From Ancylothrix sp. D3o (GTDB lineage: Bacteria > Cyanobacteriota > Cyanobacteriia > Cyanobacteriales > Oscillatoriaceae): a DNA stretch of 64,000 nt. The stretch covers positions 434,001-498,000 of the forward strand of contig NZ_JAMXEX010000001.1 in the NCBI RefSeq assembly GCF_025370775.1. The letters run 5' to 3'. The notes below the pieces were generated by a model. The model was not told where the DNA came from, did not search any database, and saw nothing but the letters and a program-made list of their open reading frames with translations. The position numbers and the translations under genes are program-made. Every line of letters starts with the position of its first letter. Position 1 is the first letter of the stretch. Positions 46,552-55,300 of this stretch are shown here, piece after piece.

Positions 46552-47460
46552 TTAAGGAATAAAGACAGACGCCAATAACCGCTCGATGATGGTTTTGGAT
46601 CTGCGGTTTCCTGCGGGGATAAGCCGGTGAGATAACACATGAGGGGCGAGATATTTTACATCATCAGGAGTCGCATAATCCCGCCCGGAAAGATAAGCAA
46701 AGGCTTGGCTGGAACGATACAAAGCAACGGCCCCTCTAGGGCTTACTCCGAGGGTAATTTCGTCGTCTTCGCGGGTGGCTCTTACTAAGTCTAAAATATA
46801 TTTTTGTAAGCTATTTTCGATTTTTATTAACCGGCACTGACGAATTAATTCTTGCACTTCTTCTAGGGTGATGGCCGGTTGTAGTTCTTCAACTCGGATG
46901 CCGGTTTCGAGTTGTTGCAGCATTTGTAGTTCTTCGGTTTCGCTGGGATACCCAAGAGAAAAAGCGAGGGTGAAGCGATCCATTTGCGCTTCTGGGAGGG
47001 GAAAGGTGCCTTGATATTCGATGGGGTTTTGGGTGGCGATCACAAAAAATGGTGCCGGTACTGGACGAGTGACTCCATCTACGGTTACTTGTCTTTCTTC
47101 CATCACTTCTAGCAAGGCTGACTGGGTGCGGGGGGTGGCGCGGTTTATTTCGTCGCATAGTAAGACGTTGGTAAAAACCGGCCCAGCCAGAAATATAAAT
47201 TCACCGCTTTTTGGGTTCCAAATATTGGTGCCGGTGATGTCGGTGGGTAATAAGTCGGGGGTGCATTGGATACGTTGAAATTTGCCGGCTACTGAACGAG
47301 CGAGCGATTTTGCTAGGAGGGTTTTGCCTACCCCTGGTACGTCTTCGAGTAAGGCGTGGCCACCGGCCAGTAAGGCGACAATTACTAACCGAATGGCGTC
47401 AGTTTTTCCTACGATGGTTTGGGCTAGATTTTCGGTGAGCCGGTCGATGCGTTCCCTCAT
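46552..47460 (-). CDS. MoxR-family AAA+ ATPase
   Basis: The 302-residue protein (ATG at 47460, preceded by GAGGAC) is a MoxR chaperone: LLEDVPGVGKTLLAKSLA (Walker A), LLCDEINRATPRTQSALLEVMEE (Walker B), IATQNPIEYQGTFPLPEAQMDRF (sensor 1 and arginine finger). MoxR proteins usually assist an adjacent VWA or DUF58 partner. Neither neighbour here (di-haem cytochrome, ribF) fits, so the partner must lie elsewhere. Confidence 0.93.
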   Translation of the reverse strand: MRERIDRLTENLAQTIVGKTDAIRLVIVALLAGGHALLEDVPGVGKTLLAKSLARSVAGKFQRIQCTPDLLPTDITGTNIWNPKSGEFIFLAGPVFTNVLLCDEINRATPRTQSALLEVMEERQVTVDGVTRPVPAPFFVIATQNPIEYQGTFPLPEAQMDRFTLAFSLGYPSETEELQMLQQLETGIRVEELQPAITLEEVQELIRQCRLIKIENSLQKYILDLVRATREDDEITLGVSPRGAVALYRSSQAFAYLSGRDYATPDDVKYLAPHVLSHRLIPAGNRRSKTIIERLLASVFIP

Positions 47461-47589
47461 ATTTTGTCCTCGGTAAAGGGTCAATTATCATGTATGGGCG
47501 GGTTCACCTGCGATCTATGCTATAAGCGAAGCTATTGAATAGCCGCTCGGACTTCGGAGGTTTTGTCGAAACTCCAAAGCCCGCCCCTA

Positions 47590-48678
47590 CTACATTTGTA
47601 ATATTTTTTTTGCTAAATTGCAGTCGGCTTGAATTTGCTGTTTAAGGGCGTCGAGGGAGGGAAATTTTTCCTCAGTTCGCAGATATTCTTCGAGGGTGAC
47701 GGTGATGTTTTGGCCGTATAAATCTCCTGACCAGTCTAATAAATGCACTTCGGTTGTGAGTTTTACACCGGCTACTGTGGGGCGCATTCCTATATTCATT
47801 ACCCCCGGAATTGGTTTGCTGTTTGAGTCGGAATTTTCCAGCCAAACTTGCACGGCATAAACTCCGGTTTTGGGTAAAAATTTCTCTTGGTTAAGTTGTA
47901 TATTTGCGGTGGGAAATCCCAAGGTTCTGCCGAGTTTTTGGCCGGTTATTACTGTTCCCATTAAGCTGTAGGAACGGCCTAAAAGTCTGTTGGCTGCTTT
48001 AACATTTCCGGCTTCTAAATAGCATCGTATTTGAGAGCTACTAATGCGTTCTTCTTGACAAATTTCTAGGGGCACAATGGTTACTTTCACTCCATATTCC
48101 CAGGCTATTGATTTTAGTTCTTCTGTGGTGCCGGTGCGTTTGTATCCGAAGCGGAAATTTTGTCCGACACTGATTTGTTTGGCCGCCAGTTCTCGCACGA
48201 GAATTTTTTCGACAAATTCGCGGGGAGTTAAGGAGGCAATATCGTTGTTAAAGGGTAATAAAACTAATTGCTGTACCCCTATTTCCCGCAAGAGGGCTAT
48301 TTTTTCATCCAGCGGGGTGAGAAGAGTGCGGGTGATGCCGGTGAAAAATTGCTGGGGGTGGGGATAAAATGTCACCACTGTTGAATGCACCCCACTAGGC
48401 AAAACTGAGGGGCTGTAAGGTTCCTCTGGCCGGTCGTTCGCTTTTAGGGATTTGCAACTGCCAAGGCGGGAATTTTGCCAGTTTAGGGGCTTTTGCCTTG
48501 CGATGGACGGCTGCGCTTGTGCTGCGGCAATGGTAGCCGGTTGGACAGCCCGATGTAAAATTGGAGAGATCACCTGTTGGTGTCCTCGGTGTAAGCCATC
48601 AAAGTTGCCGAGGGCGATGGCTGTTGGTGTTAGCGCTGTTGAGAGAGATTTGGAGACCCACACGCCGGTTTTTGCCAA
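47590..48678 (-). CDS. ribF: Bifunctional riboflavin kinase / FAD synthetase
   Basis: RibF makes FMN and then FAD. The 362-residue protein has the nucleotidyltransferase IALGNFDGLHRGHQQVI, TVVTFYPHPQQFF, ISVGQNFRFGYKRTGT and SSSQIRCYLE, then the kinase part GTVITGQKLGRTLGFPTANIQ and GVMNIGMRPTV. It is longer than the usual 310-330 because about 50 residues (Ala/Gln/Ser/Pro-rich) are inserted between the GHQQVI helix and the TVVTF strand. Confidence 0.95.
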   Translation of the reverse strand: MAKTGVWVSKSLSTALTPTAIALGNFDGLHRGHQQVISPILHRAVQPATIAAAQAQPSIARQKPLNWQNSRLGSCKSLKANDRPEEPYSPSVLPSGVHSTVVTFYPHPQQFFTGITRTLLTPLDEKIALLREIGVQQLVLLPFNNDIASLTPREFVEKILVRELAAKQISVGQNFRFGYKRTGTTEELKSIAWEYGVKVTIVPLEICQEERISSSQIRCYLEAGNVKAANRLLGRSYSLMGTVITGQKLGRTLGFPTANIQLNQEKFLPKTGVYAVQVWLENSDSNSKPIPGVMNIGMRPTVAGVKLTTEVHLLDWSGDLYGQNITVTLEEYLRTEEKFPSLDALKQQIQADCNLAKKILQM

Positions 48679-48737
48679 AATGCTTAATGTTTAATTTTTA
48701 CAATTGTGCGGTATTTTAAAACCTGCTATCTCAAATC

Positions 48738-49655
48738 TCAGGCGGAAACTTTGGCATCTTGGACTGTTTCAATGACGGCAACTTCGCTCTCGGAGGCTAA
48801 GCCTGGGGGGACTAATTGAATTGATTGCCCTTCTCTTGCCATCAGGCTGTCGGGAAATTGCTGTCCGACTTGTTCGGCGACGCTATCGAGAAAATCATCG
48901 TTGTGGAGCGGATCGTGGTGGAAGATAACCAATTTTTTGACATTGGCGGCTTTGGCAACTTTTACGGCTTCTTGCCAAGTTGAGTGTCCCCAACCAACTT
49001 TACTGGTTTTTTCTGAGTAGTATTCTTGATCGGTGTAGGTGGCGTCGTATATCATCACGTCGGCGTTGCGAGCCAGCCAGAGGACGTTTTCATCGAGCCG
49101 GTCGGGAAAATGTTCTGTGTCGGTGATGTATGCGGCGGAGCAGCCTTGTGAGCTTATCCGGTAGCCTACGGCTTCGCCGGGATGGTTGAGCAGGGCGTTT
49201 TCGATGGTGACATCGCCAAGCTGGACTGTTTCGCCTACTCCTAAGTCGTTAAATTCGAGTTGCGCTCCCATGATTTGTAAGGGTACGGGGAAGTTGGGGT
49301 GCAACATTTGGTCATTGAGGCGTTGTTCGATGGTAGCACCGTTGGGCGCAACGGCTCCGTAGATGTGGAAGCGGTTTCCTTTGATGAAGGCGGGGACGAA
49401 AAAGGGGAATCCCTGGATGTGATCCCAGTGGGAATGGGTGAAGAACATATAGGCTTCTACCGGCATTTGCGACAATAGGGATTGTCCTAATACTCTCAGG
49501 CCGGTGCCTCCATCAAAGATCAAGCGCTTGCCACCTACGCGCATTTCTACGCAGGGGGTGTTTCCCCCATAGCGCACTGTTTCTGCGCCCGGACAGGCGA
49601 TGCTACCTCGAACGCCCCAGAAGTGGACTGTAAATTGGTTTGGTTTGATTGACAT
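48738..49655 (-). CDS. MBL-fold metallo-hydrolase
   Basis: The 305-residue protein has the metallo-beta-lactamase metal site HSHWDH (FTHSHWDHIQGFPFF), a second histidine in NHPGEAVGYRI, the Asp in YDATYTDQEY, and the last His in IFHHDP. The opening GVRGSIACPGAETVRYGGNTPC is seen in the phosphodiesterase-like group. Substrate not known. The neighbours (ribF, small basic protein) do not help. Confidence 0.88.
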   Translation of the reverse strand: MSIKPNQFTVHFWGVRGSIACPGAETVRYGGNTPCVEMRVGGKRLIFDGGTGLRVLGQSLLSQMPVEAYMFFTHSHWDHIQGFPFFVPAFIKGNRFHIYGAVAPNGATIEQRLNDQMLHPNFPVPLQIMGAQLEFNDLGVGETVQLGDVTIENALLNHPGEAVGYRISSQGCSAAYITDTEHFPDRLDENVLWLARNADVMIYDATYTDQEYYSEKTSKVGWGHSTWQEAVKVAKAANVKKLVIFHHDPLHNDDFLDSVAEQVGQQFPDSLMAREGQSIQLVPPGLASESEVAVIETVQDAKVSA

Positions 49656-49874
49656 GGGTATTTCTCGCTTTGCTTGCTTCTATTGGGGGGAGTTCATGGA
49701 TACGGTTTTATGTGTGGGCAAAGTCTATATCATCAAATTTAGTTTAGAGAGCGGCAGTTGTGCGGAATTTTGCTGTGGTTTTCTACAGTTATTTTTTGGG
49801 AACCGCACGGACGAACAAAACAATGGCTCTTCTCTGGCTCGATGCACTCGCTTTCGCTAGAGGGATTCTATATC

Positions 49875-50030
49875 TTATTGAAACACTTTAGGAGTGCGTG
49901 TGGCAAATTTAATTGGTGCTGAACTGGGAGATGCCGGTTTTGCCTGTGGTTTATTAAATACTAACGATAGTTTTTGCTCTTGTTTTGTTAATTCTGCCTG
50001 TTTGGCCTGGGTTTTTGCCGCTTTTCTCAT
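49875..50030 (-). CDS. Possible small basic protein, 51 residues
   Basis: The minus-strand frame from the ATG at 50030 reads MRKAAKTQAKQAELTKQEQK, then a Pro/Lys/Ala-rich tail ending KFATRTPKVFQ. It lacks a signal peptide. It is probably disordered and may bind nucleic acid. A start with only a weak AGG is visible. It could be real because it is the only frame in this spacer. Confidence 0.35.
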   Translation of the reverse strand: MRKAAKTQAKQAELTKQEQKLSLVFNKPQAKPASPSSAPIKFATRTPKVFQ

Positions 50031-50382
50031 TATAGATACCTAATAAGGGGGAAAACTGCTGTTGTTATGTATAAATAGGTGTCGCTAAAACTATCTGTAT
50101 AAAATATGATTCTTTTTATTTGCAGCATTTTGAGCTTTTTATCAATTAAATCGAGGATATAGGTTTTTGGGTTTTGGTTATTAAGTATAACTGAATAGCG
50201 GTTAAATAAATATATTTTATACAAAGCTGAGGCGGGCTGAACACCTAGGGCTGTACAAAGGAAAAGTTAGGCAGTTTCTCAGGCACCGGCTCCACTGTTT
50301 CCGATAAACTCAGGATAAAGGCCGGTTCGCAGGTTGCCACAGGCATTTAACTCAGCACAATTTCAAGCCCTACCCCTTCAAC
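50031..50382. other. Gene-free stretch before ribD
   Basis: No gene or RNA seen. I looked for an FMN riboswitch (RFN element) because ribD follows, but its conserved core is not present. Confidence 0.45.
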
Positions 50383-51567
50383 ATGGACAATATTCTCGCA
50401 GACAAGGACGCAAATTTACAAATATCAGCCGATAGCGTAAGTGCCGGTGTTGGCGCTGCTGTGAATGGTTTCTCGCAAACGGTGAGCGCATTTGACTGTA
50501 CAATGATGCAGCGATGTTTAAGTTTGGCTCGTCAGGCTCAGGGGCAAACTTCTCCTAATCCTTTGGTTGGGGCGGTGATTGTTCGGGATGGCCAAATTGT
50601 AGGGGAAGGTTTTCACCCAAAGGCCGGTCAGCCTCATGCAGAGGTTTTTGCTCTCCGGGCTGCCGGTGAGTTGGCTAAGGGTGCGACAATTTACGTTAAT
50701 CTTGAACCTTGCAATCATTACGGACGGACTCCGCCTTGTAGTGAGGCTTTGGTGGCGGCGGGGGTGGCAAAAGTTGTGGTGGGTATGGTTGACCCTAATC
50801 CTTTGGTGGGTGGGGGTGGAATTGAACGGTTAAGAAAGGCCGGTATTGAGGTGGTGGTGGGTGTTGAGGAAAAAGATTGCCGCAGGCTTAATGAGGCGTT
50901 TATCCATAGAATTGTACACCGGCGCCCGTTTGGAATTTTGAAATATGCGATGACGCTTGATGGCAAAATTGCTAGTAGCACCGGCCATAGTAGCTGGGTA
51001 ACAAGTAAGGATTCTCGCAGTGAAGTTTATCAGTTGCGCTCTATTTGTGATGCGGTGATTGTGGGGGGAAATACGGTACGGTTGGATAACCCGCGTTTAA
51101 CGACACATGATCCGGTGATACGCAACCCGTTACGGGTGGTGATGAGTAGGAGTTTGAATTTACCCCCACAGGCGCGTTTGTGGGAAGTTGAAGATGCGCC
51201 GACGCTGGTGGTAACGGAAACGGGGGTTAATCCTGAATTTCAAAAGATGTTAAAGAATAAGGGGGTGGAAGTCGTCGAGTTGGATGTGCTGACACCGGAT
51301 GCGGTGATGGTGCATTTGTATGACCGGCAATTTTCCGCTGTGTTGTGGGAATGTGGAGGTACTTTGGCGGCTAGTGCGATAGCAGGAGGTGCGGTGCAAA
51401 AGATTTTAGCTTTTATTGCTCCTAAAATTATTGGCGGTGTGTTGGCTCCGACGCCGGTGGGAGATTTGGGGTTAATGAGTATGACGGATGCTTTTAGTTT
51501 AGAACAGGTAAGCTGGCGGCCTATTGGTTCTGAGTGTGTGGTGGAAGGTTATTTGAAACTTCTTTAA
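50383..51567 (+). CDS. ribD: RibD, riboflavin deaminase/reductase
   Basis: RibD catalyses two steps of riboflavin synthesis: deamination then reduction of the pyrimidine intermediate. The 394-residue protein has the zinc deaminase motif PHAEVFALR...VNLEPCNHYGRTPPCSEAL, and the reductase half (about 190-394) with LKYAMTLDGKIASSTGHSSWVTS, DAVIVGGNTVRLDNPRLT and ECGGTLAASAI. The first 40 residues are unusual for the family, so a later start (MMQRCLSLARQAQG, ATG at 50503) is possible. Confidence 0.95.
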   Translation: MDNILADKDANLQISADSVSAGVGAAVNGFSQTVSAFDCTMMQRCLSLARQAQGQTSPNPLVGAVIVRDGQIVGEGFHPKAGQPHAEVFALRAAGELAKGATIYVNLEPCNHYGRTPPCSEALVAAGVAKVVVGMVDPNPLVGGGGIERLRKAGIEVVVGVEEKDCRRLNEAFIHRIVHRRPFGILKYAMTLDGKIASSTGHSSWVTSKDSRSEVYQLRSICDAVIVGGNTVRLDNPRLTTHDPVIRNPLRVVMSRSLNLPPQARLWEVEDAPTLVVTETGVNPEFQKMLKNKGVEVVELDVLTPDAVMVHLYDRQFSAVLWECGGTLAASAIAGGAVQKILAFIAPKIIGGVLAPTPVGDLGLMSMTDAFSLEQVSWRPIGSECVVEGYLKLL

Positions 51568-51597
51568 GTCAATTGACAAAGGACTAATGACAAAACT

Positions 51598-52230
51598 GTG
51601 TTAGAAATTTTGATTTGGAGTGTCTTTGTGGGCACGCTTGGCATGGAGGCTGTGATTGCTGGTGCGGTTATGGGCCGGCAACAACTTATAGATGAGCAAT
51701 TATACCAGGAGGAGGAGTTAATTTTGAGTTTGCAAGATACTGAGGAAAATTCTTATGGGCCGGTGCCTATGGCTCCTCAAAGCTTATCCCAAAATGGCGG
51801 GGGTAGGGATATGGCAAAAGATCCGCGTTTGAATGGCTGGGAATATAAAATTGTGCGTTCTAGCTCGGATTTGTTTAGGGATGCAAATGTTTTTCAAAAA
51901 TTGTGTGAGGAAGAGGCACAAGCAGGGTGGATTCTGTTAGAAAAGTTGGATGATAGGCGGGTGAGATTTAAACGTCCTTTGGCGATGCGGGATATTATTA
52001 AAGGTGAGTTTATTTCGTTTGATCCGTACCGGACTCATTATGGGCCGTCGGTGAGTTGGACTTCTTGGCTGACGGGGGTTGCGGCGGTTGGGGCGTTGTT
52101 GCTGCCGGCCTACCTGGGCTTTGTTTTGGTGTCAAATACTTTGGCGAGTTCGCGGGCAAATTCTCCGAATAATTCTGCACCGACTGTGTTACCGAATGCA
52201 AGTGATGGGGAAAATTCTCTGGGGCAGTGA
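51598..52230 (+). CDS. Conserved cyanobacterial membrane protein of unknown function
   Basis: The 210-residue protein starts at GTG 51598 with a hydrophobic helix, has a soluble middle (WEYKIVRSSSDLFRDANVFQ, then LCEEEAQAGWILLEKLDDRRVRFKRP), a second membrane segment (SWLTGVAAVGALLLPAYLGFVLVS), and a Ser/Asn-rich tail. The middle part is a conserved hypothetical block I recall from other cyanobacteria. It follows ribD by 30 bases in a copy of the dispersed repeat TGACAAAGGACTAATGACAAA-like sequence. Confidence 0.6.
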   Translation: MLEILIWSVFVGTLGMEAVIAGAVMGRQQLIDEQLYQEEELILSLQDTEENSYGPVPMAPQSLSQNGGGRDMAKDPRLNGWEYKIVRSSSDLFRDANVFQKLCEEEAQAGWILLEKLDDRRVRFKRPLAMRDIIKGEFISFDPYRTHYGPSVSWTSWLTGVAAVGALLLPAYLGFVLVSNTLASSRANSPNNSAPTVLPNASDGENSLGQ

Positions 52231-52267
52231 TCGTTAATTGTGAGCCGGTGGGTATCCTCAACTTAGA

Positions 52268-52290
52268 GACAACACTCGTGGAGTATTGTC
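52268..52290. promoter_or_regulatory. Imperfect inverted repeat upstream of hpsA
   Basis: GACAACACTC (52268-52277) and GAGTATTGTC (52281-52290) pair with one mismatch around a three-base loop. It lies about 75 bases before the hpsA ATG, so it could be an operator or the terminator of the upstream gene. An AGGAGGGGAC stretch near 52319 is too far away to be the hpsA ribosome-binding site. Confidence 0.3.
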
Positions 52291-52366
52291 ATTTCCTGCT
52301 TTGGTGAGTTAACACTAAAGGAGGGGACTATAAAAAATTGGTATTGTCTGTCTTTGTTGGGGATGT

Positions 52367-55300
52367 ATGGCTAAGCACAAATTCCAGAAAGCAATTCAGC
52401 GTCTACTAAAAGAAATATTTAATCTTTTTAAGCGGCTGTCTCGGCAACTAATGCAGTGGTTGCTTCGCTCTTATTTGGTGACGAACCGGTGGAGGCAGAC
52501 TCAAGCGGGATTTGTGCTGCCAACCCTTGCTTTAATGATGATTGTGGTGTTTTTGGTGGTGGCGGCGGTGATGTTCCGCACGTTTAGCCGCAATACTCAG
52601 GTGATTCGGGATTACCAAACTCAGCAGGTGGTGAATGCCGCGACGCCGGCTTTGGATAGGGCAAAAGCAAAGATAGAATATTTGTTTACAACTGACCCCA
52701 GACTGCCAGCCGGTATTCCAGATGAAACTATTCTGGAAGCGATGATGAAAAATGATGGCAGTGAGGGTGTACCAGCACTACCGAATGATGTATATAGGTA
52801 TCCTGATGAAACAAGGGTGACAACTCTTGATGGACTGGCTTCTGGAATCACGCCTCTTGTTTGGAGGTACACAAATAATCAAAATACACAAAACCCAAAT
52901 GACGATGTAACCACCATTTACGGAGTGGTGCTTAGGGCCGAAAGACAGGTAGGCAACGGGCCTCGCTATTCAGTTGATCCAAGATCAACTAATCCCAAAA
53001 TATATGTGCAAAATGATAAACGAGAGGCGAGCACTCCGGGGAAAGCAGACTTATGGTTGGTTCGTAATGGCCCTTTAGCGACCACAATTCAAAACAGTAA
53101 CGCCGCCTGCACCGGCACAGGGGGAGGCTCAAACCTTTTGGCTGGTTGGTTCCCCGGAAATGGAACTGCAACGGTGTACAAAAATATGCAAGTTTTTGCT
53201 GTTAGCGTGCCGGCGACAGCTACCAACCAAGTAAACGCTACAAATAAAGCTATTTCCACACTTCAGTATCAGCAAGACCGCTCGTTTGACCGAGGAAATA
53301 AATGGGGGGCTTGGTTCCGCTATGATTTGGAAATTTTTCCAGGCCAAAATTTTAACTGGAACGGAGCGATGCACTCGCAAAGTAATATTTTTGTGGCCGG
53401 TCAAACGTTCCGCTCTCATTTAATTAGCTCTCCTAGTTCTTGCTTTTTCTTACCAGAGAGCGGTTCCAGAATCACGACGGCTGGGGAATTAGTGGCCGGT
53501 CGGATTCGAGAAGATAGTAACGCAGCCGGCACCGTTGGTACGGTTCTTATGGATGCTCAAGACAGCGCTACAGTCATTCGAGGACAAGCAGATACCGGCG
53601 CTAATGGCCCGTTTCCGGTAGACGCAAACACCGATTCTATTAACCCTACGTCATACAATATTTCGCGCATTTCCGTAGATCCACTGCGCCTGCAAGTTCA
53701 GGGGATTTCTAGGCCACGAGTAGACTCCGGTACCAGCACTTGGCAACGTGACCCCAACTTTAGCCCAGATCCAAAACCGGCAACTCCAGTATTAGGAACC
53801 AGTCGGGTAAACGTAGATATTAACTCTTGTGCTCCCTACGTTGATGATACCTATCGTGCTGATAACCGCGTTGGCCCTAAACCCGCCTACTCCAGAGAAA
53901 GACCGTTCCGAAATCCCACCACCAATAGAGACGAGTGTGCACTACCTTACTTAAGGGTGGCACAAGGCTCTGACATCGCCGCTCAAGCAGACCCCCTTCC
54001 CACAACTGATCCAACACAGACAATTGCAAGTGATGATTTAATTCGTCCCGAACCTCTGGGCCCAGAAGTGCCGGAAACTGTAGGGTTAGATGGTTTCTGG
54101 GAACGCCGCGCTCGCAATGAAGGGCTGAGAATTATTGTCGGTGAACGCTTGGAGTTGGGAAATACATTCGGCTGGAATAATGGCGATGTCAATAATAATG
54201 GCAATCTCAATGATGATGATCCTAATGCCGCAGATCCACTTTACCCACTTAACCGGGCAAATCCCCAAACAAACAGTCCCGCCTGGGCCCGCACAAGCAA
54301 CCCACAGAGAAGCAACGAAGCATGGCAACTGCGTACCCTTTACGATAATTTAGCCGCTGTGCAAGGAACGGCAATTTATCATGCCAAGGTAGGGGATAAT
54401 TCTGGCACAGCAGTTAATGAAGGTGGTTATTTCCCCACATCTTGTTTAGCAAGCACAGTTCACCCTGGCACCGCTCATACTTTGGCTCAAAGTGCAACTT
54501 TTGAAATGCTCCCGAATGGTTCAGCAAATCCTACCTTGTTGAGCAATTTCTTTTATGGGCAAGGTACAAATGGTTGGGAATTTACAATGCCGGCGGGTAT
54601 AACAACAGAAACGGCTTTTGAAACGGCAGTTGGTAATGCCAATAGTCCGTTAAGACAAGCTTTAGAGAATTTGTCGCGCTTTGCCGGTGATCCTAAAGGC
54701 GCATTTCCAGCAGCGCAAGCTGTTCCAGGAGACCCAGATATTGTGGAGCATCCCTACTCCAATATGGCAATGTGGGGAAATTACTCGAACTTGCGACGGG
54801 CAATTGGCAGTGGGGCATATAACACTTTAAGTATTGCAGATAAGTCTTATCTCCACACCGCAGCTTGCACTTTAGGGCTTTTGGCGTACAACATTAGTTA
54901 CATCAATGAGTTTACTTATTCGGCACTCCCCTCCGCAGATCGTACACCTTTTGAGACTGCTATTACCAATATTACAAGCAGTCCTAATTTTTCTAATCTA
55001 CAATCTACCGATGATAAACCAAATTACATTATTTCTGAACTAGATAGGCAGCTTGCAGATACCACCAATTCTACCTCTTTACAGACTAAGACAAAAAATG
55101 CTGCCATTGCCAAAATTTTGTACCTTAAAGAACAAATTGCCCTTGATCGTAGTAATGGTCAATCCTTTAGTAACCCAACAACACCAGAATCATGCCCACT
55201 CACAGGCAGCCCCGCCGCACCACTTTGCCCACAAAATGGAGATGATTACAAGCCAAAATTCCCGGCACTATATTACATTTTCCCGACTGTCGCTCACCGA

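Noticed and set aside
46552-47460. MoxR-DUF58-VWA operon
   Set aside because: No DUF58 or VWA gene lies next to the MoxR gene on either side.
50225-50382. FMN riboswitch before ribD
   Set aside because: The conserved RFN core sequences are absent.
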